Source of the DNA: Deltaproteobacteria bacterium | GTDB taxonomy: Bacteria > Desulfobacterota > Binatia > DP-6 | Reading direction: 5' to 3' | Assembly: GCA_005879205.1 (NCBI GenBank) | Contig: VBLD01000172.1 | Span: 10,394-17,441, forward strand | Length of the DNA stretch: 7,048 bases | Shown: positions 1-6,206 of the stretch, one piece after another | How the letters are laid out: every line of letters begins with the position of its first letter | Numbering within the stretch: position 1 is the first letter of the stretch | The notes under the pieces: model-generated | Told to the model about the DNA's origin: nothing | The model's input: the letters and a program-made list of their open reading frames with translations, nothing else | Database searches by the model: none | Position numbers and translations under genes: made by a program

Positions 1-505
1 GCACCTCCTCGGCGGGGTGCCGCTCTTTGCCGGCCCGGTCTACGGGGTCGGGCTGCTCACGGCCGGCGTGCTGCTCGCCGTGATGATCGTGCCCTACATC
101 ATCGCCATCGGCCGCGAGGTGCTGCTCGCGGTGCCGCAGGCCCAGCGCGACGGTGCCCTGGCGCTCGGCGCGACGCGCTGGGAGACGGTGCGGCAGGTCG
201 TCCTGCCCTATGCGCGCTCGGGTATCCTGGGCGCCACCTTCCTCGCGCTCGCCCGCGCCCTCGGGGAGACGATGGCCGTGACCATGGTGATCGGGAACCG
301 GCCCGACATCGTGGCCTCGCTCTTCGCGCCCGCTCACACCATGGCGGCCGTCCTGGCGAACGAGTTCGCGGAGGCGGTCTCCGACGTTCACCTGGCGGCG
401 CTGGTCGAGGTCGGCCTGGTGCTCTTCGGCATCACGCTCGTGGTGAACGCCGTCGCCCGCCTGTTGATCCTCGGGATGCGCGGCCCGGAGAGGGCACGCG
501 CGTGA
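1..505 (+). CDS. pstC: Phosphate ABC transporter permease PstC, C-terminal half (5' truncated by window edge)
   Basis: Inner-membrane permease that pairs with PstA to form the phosphate channel of the PstSCAB high-affinity importer. The frame is open from position 2 (HLLGGVPLFAG...) with no start inside the window, so about 167 of the usual ~300 residues are present. It shows the EAA-type loop that docks on the ATPase, with GALALGATRWETVRQVVLP in its core, followed by the GETMAV stretch typical of PstC. The last hydrophobic helix (around LVLFGITLVVNAVARLLI) is at the C-terminus. The stop TGA (503-505) overlaps the pstA start by 4 nt (GTGA), which indicates translational coupling. The GTG at 17-19 lies inside the conserved domain and is not the real start. 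PstC is distinguished from PstA by this GETMAV motif and by gene order. Confidence 0.93.
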   Translation, partial: HLLGGVPLFAGPVYGVGLLTAGVLLAVMIVPYIIAIGREVLLAVPQAQRDGALALGATRWETVRQVVLPYARSGILGATFLALARALGETMAVTMVIGNRPDIVASLFAPAHTMAAVLANEFAEAVSDVHLAALVEVGLVLFGITLVVNAVARLLILGMRGPERARA

Positions 506-1368
506 CGGGGACGAGGTCGACGAACGGCCGCTATGCCCGGCGACGGCGCGTGGAGCGGATCATGTTCGGCGCCACGGTGGCGGCCACGGCGAGCGCGCTC
601 GGTGTGCTGCTCTTTCTGCTCGGCTATCTCGTCTGGCAGGGAGCGGGAGCCCTGTCGCTGGACTTCTTCACCCGGTTGCCGACGCCGGTCGGCGAGGCCG
701 GCGGCGGCATGGCGAACGCCCTCGTCGGCAGCGCGAAGCTCCTGCTCGTCGCGGCGGCGGTCGGCGTCCCGATCGGGTTCCTCGGCGGCGTCTATCTGGC
801 GGAATACGAGGGCGGTCCGGTCGCGTTCGTGGTTCGCTATGCGGCCGACGTCCTGAACGGCGTTCCGTCGATCGTGATCGGTATCACGGTCTACGGCCTC
901 CTCGTGGTGCCGCTCGGCCACTTCTCGACCCTCGCGGGAGGCTTCGCGCTCGGGCTTCTCATGATCCCGGTCGCGCTCCGCACCACCGAGGAGTTCCTGC
1001 GCCTGGTGCCGGACTCGCTGCGGGACGCGTCGCTCGCGCTCGGCGCGCCGCACTGGGTGACGATCGTGCGCGTGGTGATCCCTGCCGGGATGCGCGGCAT
1101 CCTGACCGGGCTGCTCCTCTCCCTCGCCCGGGTCGCGGGCGAGACGGCGCCGCTGCTCTTCACGGCGCTCAGCAATCGCTTCTGGAGCCCGGGCTGGCTG
1201 CAGCCGACGGCCTCGCTGCCCGTCATGATCTTCACCTATGCGATCTCACCGTACGAGGACTGGCACCGCCAGGCATGGGCCGCCGCGCTCGTGCTGCTCG
1301 TGCTCGTCCTCGGCGCCAACGTCGTCGCCCGCCTGGCCTTCGGGGGCCGGAGCGCGGCGCAAGCCTGA
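502..1368 (+). CDS. pstA: Phosphate ABC transporter permease PstA
   Basis: Second channel subunit of the PstSCAB phosphate importer, 288 aa, the normal family length. A basic N-terminal tail (residues 5-20, rich in Arg) precedes a first helix at about 22-46. The binding-protein-dependent transport domain covers roughly 70-275 with about six helices. The EAA loop lies near 171-195 (SLRDASLALGAPHWVTIVRV) and is followed by ARVAGETAPLLFTA, characteristic of PstA. I chose the GTG at 502 because GGAGAGGG (487-494) sits 7 nt upstream and because of the 4-nt overlap with pstC. The ATG at 562 would remove the basic tail. The stop is 8 nt before pstB. Nothing unusual is seen. Confidence 0.95.
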   Translation: MTGTRSTNGRYARRRRVERIMFGATVAATASALGVLLFLLGYLVWQGAGALSLDFFTRLPTPVGEAGGGMANALVGSAKLLLVAAAVGVPIGFLGGVYLAEYEGGPVAFVVRYAADVLNGVPSIVIGITVYGLLVVPLGHFSTLAGGFALGLLMIPVALRTTEEFLRLVPDSLRDASLALGAPHWVTIVRVVIPAGMRGILTGLLLSLARVAGETAPLLFTALSNRFWSPGWLQPTASLPVMIFTYAISPYEDWHRQAWAAALVLLVLVLGANVVARLAFGGRSAAQA

Positions 1369-1376
1369 GACCCCAC

Positions 1377-2168
1377 ATGGAAACGGCCTCCTCTCTCGCC
1401 TCCGACGCATCGACGTCCGCCAAGATCCTCGTCCGTGACCTCACGGTCCGCTACGGCAGCACGCTCGCCCTCGACCGCGTCTCGCTGGACATCGGCGAGC
1501 GCCGGGTGACGGCGCTGATCGGCCCTTCGGGCTGCGGCAAGTCGACGTTCCTCCGCTGCCTCAACCGGATGAACGACCACATTCGCGGCGTGCGCATCGA
1601 GGGACGCGTGCTCATCGACGGCGTGTCGATTCACGACCCGACCGTCGACCCGGTCGAGCTGCGCCGCCGCGTGGGCATGGTCTTCCAGAAGTCCAACCCC
1701 TTCCCGAAGTCGATCTTCGACAACGTGGCGTTCGGCCCGCGGGTGCACGGCGTGCGCGACCGCGTCGCGCTCTGCGAGATCGTCGAGCGGAGCCTCAGGC
1801 AGGCCGCGCTCTGGGACGAGATCAAGGACCGGCTGGACCGGTCGGCGCTCGACCTCTCCGGAGGCCAGCAGCAGCGGCTCTGCATCGCGCGCGCCCTCGC
1901 GGTCGAGCCGGACGTGCTGCTGATGGACGAGCCGGCGTCCGCCCTCGACCCGATCGCCACCGCGAAGATCGAGGAGTTGATCCACGAGCTCAAAACGCAG
2001 TACACGATCGTGATCGTGACCCACAACATGCAGCAGGCGGCGCGGGTCTCGGATGAAACCGCGTACTTCTACCTCGGCCGCCTGATCGAGGTCGGGCCGA
2101 CCGAGCAGATCTTCACCAACCCCGGCCGGCAGGAGACCGAGGACTACGTGACGGGCCGCTTCGGCTGA
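1377..2168 (+). CDS. pstB: Phosphate ABC transporter ATP-binding protein PstB
   Basis: Cytoplasmic ATPase that powers phosphate import through PstCA, 263 aa from the ATG at 1377, the usual PstB length. All ABC ATPase motifs are intact: Walker A GPSGCGKST (49-57), Q-loop Q104 in the PstB-typical MVFQKSNPFPKSIFDNVAFG, signature LSGGQ (160-164), Walker B LLMDEP (181-186) with D-loop SALD, and the switch His216 in IVTHNMQQAARVSD. The C-terminus ETEDYVTGRFG is also PstB-like. The frame is open further upstream (to 1275), but that part overlaps pstA and has no ABC similarity, so the ATG 8 nt after the pstA stop is preferred even though the Shine-Dalgarno is weak (TGAGA). The stop TGA shares one base with the phoU ATG. 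Confidence 0.96.
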   Translation: METASSLASDASTSAKILVRDLTVRYGSTLALDRVSLDIGERRVTALIGPSGCGKSTFLRCLNRMNDHIRGVRIEGRVLIDGVSIHDPTVDPVELRRRVGMVFQKSNPFPKSIFDNVAFGPRVHGVRDRVALCEIVERSLRQAALWDEIKDRLDRSALDLSGGQQQRLCIARALAVEPDVLLMDEPASALDPIATAKIEELIHELKTQYTIVIVTHNMQQAARVSDETAYFYLGRLIEVGPTEQIFTNPGRQETEDYVTGRFG

Positions 2169-2851
2169 TGCCGATCCACACCGATCGCACGTACGAGCTG
2201 CAGCTCGAGAAGCTCCGCGCGAGCGTCCTCGAGATGGGGGGCCTGGTCGAAGATCAGATCGCACAGGCGATGCGCGCCCTCACCGCCCGCGACCAGACAC
2301 TGGCCCGCGCGACGATCGAGCGCGATCACATGGTGAACCGGCTCGACGTCGAGATCGACGACCTGGCGCTCAAGCTCCTCGCGCTCCACCAGCCGGCGGC
2401 GCGCGATCTACGGCTGATCACCACGGCGCTCAAGGTCACGACCGACCTCGAGCGCATCGGCGACCTCGCCGAGCACATCGCCGAGCGCGCTACGGAGCTC
2501 GCCGGCGAGCTGCCGATCAAGCCCTCCATCGACCTGCCGCGCATGGCCGAGCTGGCGCGCGACATGCTGCGCCGCAGCCTCGACGCCTTCGTCCGGGAGG
2601 ACGAGAAGCTCGCGCTGTCCGTCTGCAACGCGGACGACACGATCGACCAGCTGCACGGCCAGCTCTTCCGCGAGCTCGTCGAGTTCATGGCGGAGGACCC
2701 ACGGACGGTGAGTCGCGCCATGCGCCTGCTCTTCGTCTCGAAGTACCTGGAGCGGGTCGGCGATCACGCCACGAACATCGCCGAGATGGTGATCTTCATG
2801 GTCAAAGGACGCTCGATCCGCCATCTCGATCGGCCGCCGCGGGAGCTCTAG
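2168..2851 (+). CDS. phoU: Phosphate signalling and transport accessory protein PhoU
   Basis: Cytoplasmic all-helical protein that links the Pst transporter to the PhoR/PhoB sensor system and restrains phosphate uptake when phosphate is plentiful. At 227 aa it has the standard two-repeat PhoU architecture. Each repeat carries the metal-binding E(D)xxxR / LER-GD signature: TDLERIGDLAEHI with D93-D99 in repeat one, and KYLERVGDHATNI with Y193-D199 in repeat two. The start ATG overlaps the pstB stop (TGATG), so expression is probably by coupling; no clear Shine-Dalgarno is seen. It is the last gene of the Pst operon here. No phoR/phoB pair follows. Its 3' end overlaps the convergent HMA-like gene by 50 bp. 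Confidence 0.95.
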   Translation: MPIHTDRTYELQLEKLRASVLEMGGLVEDQIAQAMRALTARDQTLARATIERDHMVNRLDVEIDDLALKLLALHQPAARDLRLITTALKVTTDLERIGDLAEHIAERATELAGELPIKPSIDLPRMAELARDMLRRSLDAFVREDEKLALSVCNADDTIDQLHGQLFRELVEFMAEDPRTVSRAMRLLFVSKYLERVGDHATNIAEMVIFMVKGRSIRHLDRPPREL

Positions 2852-3395
2852 CCGCCGTCACGTTGAACATCATGAACGTGCCGAGGCCGAACCAGAGCAG
2901 ATCGTACCACTGAGGGAAGCGCAGCTTCTCCGCGAAGAAGAAGCCCTGCACGCCGAGGGCGATGAGCGTGACCGGCAGGAGGAGCGCGAGATCGGCGCCG
3001 CCGGTGGCGGCCCCGACCCTCTCGTTCACGTCCCTGACGAAGGCGTGCACGCGCTCTCCCCGCAGCGACGCGGCGAGACTCACTGAGCCGGGGCCGGCCG
3101 TGAACGCGCCGGCCATCGTGCGCACGTCGAGCTCGGGGAGCAGGGGGACCAGGCTGCCGACCATCTCCTCGATCTGATCGCGCCAGGCCGGGTTCTCCGG
3201 ATCGTATTCCACGACCAGACTCCCGGTGCTGGCGTTGGTCTCCACCCATCGCACGCCGGTCAGCGTCCAGACGTGCTCGGCGACCTCCCGGCCGAGTACC
3301 GGATTCCCCTTGAGCGCCGGGATCCGGATGCGGATGCGGCCCGGGATGGCGTGCGCAACTCGTATGCCGGTCACCGTCGTGTCCTCCTCATCCAT
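2802..3395 (-). CDS. HMA-like (HMA2-type) domain protein with two membrane helices
   Basis: Membrane protein of up to 197 aa. Residues 10-68 form a degenerate heavy-metal-associated fold. It opens with VAHAIPGRIRIRIP (H-x3-GR-x-R) and ends with GVRWVETNASTGSLVVEYDP, the same frame as in the two other HMA-like domains of this window. The classical CxxC is absent; there is no Cys in the protein. Two hydrophobic segments follow, about 134-155 (ADLALLLPVTLIALGVQGFF) and 163-182. The start is uncertain: the ATG at 3395 gives MDEED..., but GAGGAGG within codons 3-5 is placed as a Shine-Dalgarno 8 nt before an in-frame GTG at 3374-3372 (codon 8), which may be the true start. The last ~16 codons run antisense to the phoU 3' end. 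The likely role is a partner of the nearby P-type ATPase; this is inferred from context and the shared domain. Confidence 0.8.
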   Translation of the reverse strand: MDEEDTTVTGIRVAHAIPGRIRIRIPALKGNPVLGREVAEHVWTLTGVRWVETNASTGSLVVEYDPENPAWRDQIEEMVGSLVPLLPELDVRTMAGAFTAGPGSVSLAASLRGERVHAFVRDVNERVGAATGGADLALLLPVTLIALGVQGFFFAEKLRFPQWYDLLWFGLGTFMMFNVTAARAPAAADRDGGSSVL

Positions 3396-3401
3396 TCAGC
3401 C

Positions 3402-3416
3402 CGCAGCCCGCTGCGA
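3402..3416. repeat. Small hairpin CGCAG-CCCG-CTGCG, copy 1
   Basis: A perfect 5-bp stem (3402-3406 with 3411-3415) with a 4-base loop, just upstream of the minus-strand HMA-like gene. The 15-base stretch CGCAGCCCGCTGCGA recurs in inverted orientation inside 6904-6919. Function is unknown; GC-rich DNA makes chance stems common. Confidence 0.4.
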
Positions 3417-3421
3417 CGTCA

Positions 3422-3437
3422 TGGCAAAAGCCTTGCC
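3422..3437. promoter_or_regulatory. Palindromic sigma-54-like -24/-12 element
   Basis: TGGCA-N6-TTGC is seen on the + strand, with the GG and GC dinucleotides 10 nt apart as sigma-54 promoters require. Because GGCAA-AAGCC-TTGCC is an inverted repeat, the minus strand also fits GG-N10-GC, so it could serve the divergent HMA-like genes on either side. On the minus strand the predicted transcript start lies near 3411, right before the 3395 start codon. It could equally be a repressor operator. No sigma-54 activator gene lies in the window. Confidence 0.35.
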
Positions 3438-3595
3438 GTTCTCCATGCGTTTCGGGAATCAACGGCGTCACTTAAAGAGAACGACTCCGAATCGTAACAT
3501 CCGCGGCCTTACCTCGAGGCTGTTCTGTGGCTTAATGCTCTCAAGATGAAGAGTTGGAAGAGGGGAGGAGATTATGCAGGAGGAAGAAAAAACAA

Positions 3596-3946
3596 ATGGA
3601 ACCGGTATCTGCATACCTCCATATGCTCGACGGGCGGCTGCGCGTTAAGGTCGCCGAGGTGAAGGGATCGCCAGCCGTGGCGACCCTCGTCGAGACGGAG
3701 CTCAAGGAGCTCCCAGGCATCACTCGCGTGTCGGCCAACCCACTGACCGGAAACGTCCTCGTGCTGTACGACCCGGACTTGGTGGGGGTTCGGGAGATCA
3801 TGGAGGCCCTACGGGCCGGCGGCTATCTGCGAGAGCCGTCTGGATCCGCCGACTCGGCCTTGCCCGTCGGTGCGAGGCTGGGTGCCATCGTGCTTCGCGC
3901 GACGACGGAATTCGCGATCCAGCATCTCATCACCGCGCTGATCTGA
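3596..3946 (+). CDS. Small HMA-like (HMA2-type) domain protein with C-terminal hydrophobic helix
   Basis: A 116-aa protein. Residues 5-60 form an HMA-like domain without CxxC: AYLHMLDGRLRVKV (H-x3-GR-x-R) at the start and LPGITRVSANPLTGNVLVLYDP at the end. It matches the frame of the domains in the neighbouring membrane protein and in the ATPase N-terminus. Residues 92-116 (from GARLGAIVLRATTEFAI onward) look like a membrane-associated or amphipathic helix. There is no Cys. The start ATG at 3596 is preferred. AGGAGG at 3578-3583 lies 12 nt upstream, a little far. The frame is open back to a TTG at 3554, but that adds only basic, non-conserved residues. It is convergent with the ATPase gene, whose conserved part ends within 10 nt of this stop. 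It may be a soluble or peripheral partner of that ATPase; this is inference from domain and context. Confidence 0.85.
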   Translation: MEPVSAYLHMLDGRLRVKVAEVKGSPAVATLVETELKELPGITRVSANPLTGNVLVLYDPDLVGVREIMEALRAGGYLREPSGSADSALPVGARLGAIVLRATTEFAIQHLITALI

Positions 3947-4747
3947 GCGTGGCTCCGCCGCCAGCAAGGGGCGGAGCGCGTTCAGTGACGCGAGCACGCC
4001 GGCGCCGTTGCTGAGGATGGTGGCGCCCACGGGGCCGATCCATCCGACGATCGACAGCCCGATGGCCGCCGTGTTCGGGTAGAGGATGAGCTGCCAGTTC
4101 TGATCGATGCGGCGCATCGCGTGGCGGGCGATGTCGATGGCCTGCGGGATCTTCCACAGGTTGCCTTCGAGGACCGCGACGTGGGCCGTCTCGCGTGCGA
4201 CGTCCGTCCCCCCGCGCACCGCAATGCCGATGTCGGCCCGTGCGAGCGCCGGCGAGTCGTTGATGCCGTCGCCCACGACGGCAACGGTGGCGCCGTGCTG
4301 CTGGAGCGACTGCACGAAGTCGGACTTCTGCTCCGGGAACGAGTCGGCGATGTAGCGGGTGATGCCGAGCTTGTCCGCCGCCGTCTTCGCGACCGCCGGA
4401 TGATCGCCGGTGAGCATGACGATGTCCCGCACGCCGCGCTCGCGCAGCGCCCGGATGACGCCGGGAGCCTCGGGGCGGACGGGGTCGTTGCACACGAGGA
4501 TCCCGAGCAACTCGCCGTCCTCGGCGACGAACACGGGGGAGCCGGCCGCGTCGTTGATCCGGAGGAGATCGTCCCGAGCCCCCCCCATGCCGACGTTCCG
4601 CATGGTCATGAACCGGTGGGAGCCCACGAGCACGGTCCGCCCCTCCACCAGAGCCTCCACGCCGAGCCCGATCGAGTACTCGGACGACTCGCGGTCAGGG
4701 ATCGAAAGCTTCCTCGCCTTCGCCGCGCGAAGGATCGCCTGCGCCAT
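3809..4747 (-). CDS. P-type ATPase C-terminal fragment (nucleotide-binding and P domains, last two helices)
   Basis: The second open frame of the broken ATPase, 312 aa from an ATG at 4747 that is really the Met of the HP motif. The same frame upstream (4807-4748) encodes ADESRLLALAASAEDRLAHP, the expected continuation of the first fragment. It contains TGD (113-115), GDGINDSPAL (159-168), and two terminal helices near 217-238 and 239-263. Residues 265-312 lie antisense to the HMA-like gene and are polar and Arg-rich, unlike a conserved tail. No ribosome site supports independent translation, so it is more likely part of one damaged gene. Confidence 0.7.
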   Translation of the reverse strand: MAQAILRAAKARKLSIPDRESSEYSIGLGVEALVEGRTVLVGSHRFMTMRNVGMGGARDDLLRINDAAGSPVFVAEDGELLGILVCNDPVRPEAPGVIRALRERGVRDIVMLTGDHPAVAKTAADKLGITRYIADSFPEQKSDFVQSLQQHGATVAVVGDGINDSPALARADIGIAVRGGTDVARETAHVAVLEGNLWKIPQAIDIARHAMRRIDQNWQLILYPNTAAIGLSIVGWIGPVGATILSNGAGVLASLNALRPLLAAEPRSDQRGDEMLDREFRRRAKHDGTQPRTDGQGRVGGSRRLSQIAAGP

Positions 4748-6083
4748 CGGATGGGCCAGCCGGTCCTCCGCCGAGGCGGCGAGCGCGAGCAGGCGTGACT
4801 CGTCGGCCGACCTCGACCAGCTCCGGCATGCCGGTGGTCAGCGTGCCCGTCTTGGCGTAGACGATGGTGTCGATCTCCGCCAGCCGCTCGAGGTGCCGTC
4901 CGCCCTTGATGAGAATGCCCTGGCGCGCGGCGCGGGTGAGGGCCGCCAGCACCGTGGTCGGGGCGGCAACCCGGATCCCGCTGCCGTAGTCGATGATCAG
5001 GAGAGCGGCCGCACCGCTCGCGGTCCCGGTGGCGGCGAGGTGCGCCCCGGCCGCCATGAAGCTCCAGGGGACCAGGCGGTCGGCGAAGTGCTCCGCATAG
5101 TTCTGGATGCGGGTTTCCCTGACCGGAGCGCGGCGAACCAGGCGGACGACGTTGGCGACCATCGTCTCCTCGCCCACTTTCGCCGCCTGCAGATATATCT
5201 TCCCCTCGCGCACGACCGTGGCGGCATAGACCGAATCACCGGGCCCCTTGTGGACCGGCATCGACTCGCCGGTGAGCACCTTCTGGTCGACGGTGGCCTT
5301 GCCCTTGAGCACGATCCCGTCGACGGTGATGAGCTCGCCCGGGTAGACCACGACCTCGTCGCCCTTGGCGATCTCGGTGACCTTGATGCGGACCTTCTTG
5401 TGGCCCCGGACCACCCAGGCGTGCTGGATGTCGGCCTCGAAGAGGCCCTCGATCGCCCGCCGGGACTGGTAGAAGGTGAGGTCGCGCACGACGTCTCCGA
5501 GCGAGACCAGCCACACCATCATGCCGGCAGTCCGGATCTGTCCCTGAACCGCCAGGACGGCGGTCGCCGCGGCGTCGAGCACGTCGACGTTGAGCCGTCC
5601 TTTCTGCGCGATGGCCTCGGCGGCTCGCTTGAAGATCGGGATCGCCGCGGCCGCCAGCAGCCAGCCCGCGAGCGAGGAGCCGAAGAGCACGTCGGCGGCG
5701 ACCGCAGCCGTGGACAGGCAAAGATACGGCCAGGAGGTGGCATCCTGCTCTTCGCTCTGGTCGGGCTCGCGCGCGGCCAGCAGAGAGACGGGCAGTCCAT
5801 CCATGAGACCCACGACCGTCTCGGGGCGCAGGCGGTCGGGATCGAAGGTGACCACCACGCTCTCGCAGGTCGGGTTGCACCGGACCGTCTCGATGCCCGG
5901 TTGCTTGCGAAGGAGCGTCGCGAGCGCTTCACCGTGCCGGTCGAGGGGGCAGGTCGGCTCGATACGCGCGCGGACTCGACCGGCCGTCGCGTGCACGAGG
6001 ATGCAGCGGACGGCGGGAGTCGGGGCGGTCGCCGGGGCGGATACGCTCCCCGCTCCCTCGACCTGCACCTCCATGTGCTCCAT
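4695..6083 (-). CDS. P-type ATPase N-terminal fragment (HMA-like domain, actuator domain, TM1-TM6, mutated P-site)
   Basis: The first open frame of the broken ATPase, 462 aa. Residues 1-425 are ATPase-like; 426-462 (GRRVTPARARRLGGG...) are out-of-frame tail after the shift. The HMA-like domain ends in CNPTCES, giving a C69-x3-C73 pair that the two small HMA-like proteins lack. TGES is intact at 271-274, GILIKGGRHLERLAEIDTIV is canonical, and AKTGTLTTG carries the Asp-to-Ala change. An upstream Shine-Dalgarno is not obvious for the ATG at 6083. The ATG at 6074 has TGGAG 5 nt before it. Confidence 0.75.
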   Translation of the reverse strand: MEHMEVQVEGAGSVSAPATAPTPAVRCILVHATAGRVRARIEPTCPLDRHGEALATLLRKQPGIETVRCNPTCESVVVTFDPDRLRPETVVGLMDGLPVSLLAAREPDQSEEQDATSWPYLCLSTAAVAADVLFGSSLAGWLLAAAAIPIFKRAAEAIAQKGRLNVDVLDAAATAVLAVQGQIRTAGMMVWLVSLGDVVRDLTFYQSRRAIEGLFEADIQHAWVVRGHKKVRIKVTEIAKGDEVVVYPGELITVDGIVLKGKATVDQKVLTGESMPVHKGPGDSVYAATVVREGKIYLQAAKVGEETMVANVVRLVRRAPVRETRIQNYAEHFADRLVPWSFMAAGAHLAATGTASGAAALLIIDYGSGIRVAAPTTVLAALTRAARQGILIKGGRHLERLAEIDTIVYAKTGTLTTGMPELVEVGRRVTPARARRLGGGPAGPSDGAGDPSRGEGEEAFDP

Positions 6084-6105
6084 TTGCCCGCCCGCCGTCC
6101 TTCAG

Positions 6106-6127
6106 CCCGCGACCGCCCCCTCGCGGG
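6106..6127. promoter_or_regulatory. Perfect inverted repeat just upstream of the ATPase start
   Basis: CCCGCGA (6106-6112) pairs with TCGCGGG (6121-6127) across an 8-base C-rich loop. It lies 22 nt before the ATPase ATG on the minus strand, so it could be an operator or an mRNA hairpin acting on ribosome access. No U-tract follows, so it is not a standard terminator. Function is not proven. Confidence 0.4.
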
Positions 6128-6174
6128 AACCGGACACGGAAACACCCGCGGGGCGCCGGGGTCTGGCGTCCCGT

Positions 6175-6206
6175 CGCGTGCGCGCGACGATCAGTCGCGA
6201 CACGCG
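6175..6206. promoter_or_regulatory. Long imperfect inverted repeat in the ATPase leader
   Basis: Two 6-bp blocks, CGCGTG/CACGCG (outer) and CGCGAC/GTCGCG (inner), are separated by a small internal bulge and closed by a 5-base loop, GATCA. In minus-strand RNA the loop contains the TGA stop of the 22-codon ORF. It may be a leader hairpin; an operator is also possible. Confidence 0.4.

Larger units (their letters stand above)
3396..3595. other. Divergent intergenic region between the two HMA-like genes
   Basis: About 200 bases, visibly richer in A/T than the flanks, so it likely carries promoters for both genes. It contains the CGCAG hairpin, the sigma-54-like palindrome, an 8-base CCTCGAGG palindrome (3512-3519), and purine-rich Shine-Dalgarno-like stretches at 3562-3570 (GGGAGGAG) and 3578-3583 (AGGAGG). 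No convincing sigma-70 pair was found. Confidence 0.5.
3809..6083 (-). pseudogene. Heavy-metal P1B-like P-type ATPase, frameshifted and with mutated catalytic Asp
   Basis: Read across a one-base shift at 4805-4808, this gives an approximately 757-aa metal-translocating P-type ATPase. In order: an HMA-like domain (26-83, VHATAGRVRAR), four N-terminal helices (about 118-200), the actuator domain with TGES (271-274), helices near 336-353 and 357-379, the P/N domains, then two last helices. After the shift it shows AHPMAQAI (HP motif), MLTGD and GDGINDSPAL. Two key sites deviate. The phosphorylation motif is YAKTGTLT, with Ala410 (codon GCC, 4856-4854) in place of the phosphorylated Asp. The TM6 metal motif is DYGSGI (365-370) instead of CPC. 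The conserved C-terminus (LNALRPLL) ends near 3956; the remaining ~48 codons are read-through antisense to the HMA-like gene. Starts at 6083 (ATG) or 6074 are both possible. As assembled it cannot make an active pump. Confidence 0.8.

Noticed and set aside
17..505. GTG at 17 as the start of pstC
   Set aside because: Conserved permease sequence continues upstream to the window edge, so the gene is truncated rather than starting here.
388..1053. 221-codon minus ORF opposite pstA
   Set aside because: Arg/Glu-rich shadow with no recognisable domain.
1236..2264. 342-codon minus ORF opposite pstB and phoU
   Set aside because: Shadow of intact, motif-complete Pst genes; no domain recognised in it.
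3574..3648. 24-codon + ORF (MQEEEK...) overlapping the start of the small HMA-like gene
   Set aside because: Its GGAGGAG is only 3 nt from the ATG and the frame overlaps conserved HMA-like coding sequence. It could act in coupling, but there is no positive evidence.
4121..4798. 225-codon + strand ORF opposite the ATPase C-terminal half
   Set aside because: Composition of an antisense shadow; overlaps the GDGIND and TGD coding region entirely.
4795..4815. Programmed +1 frameshift in the ATPase
   Set aside because: No slippery run or recognisable stimulating element at the junction. With the catalytic Asp also lost, decay or sequence error is simpler.
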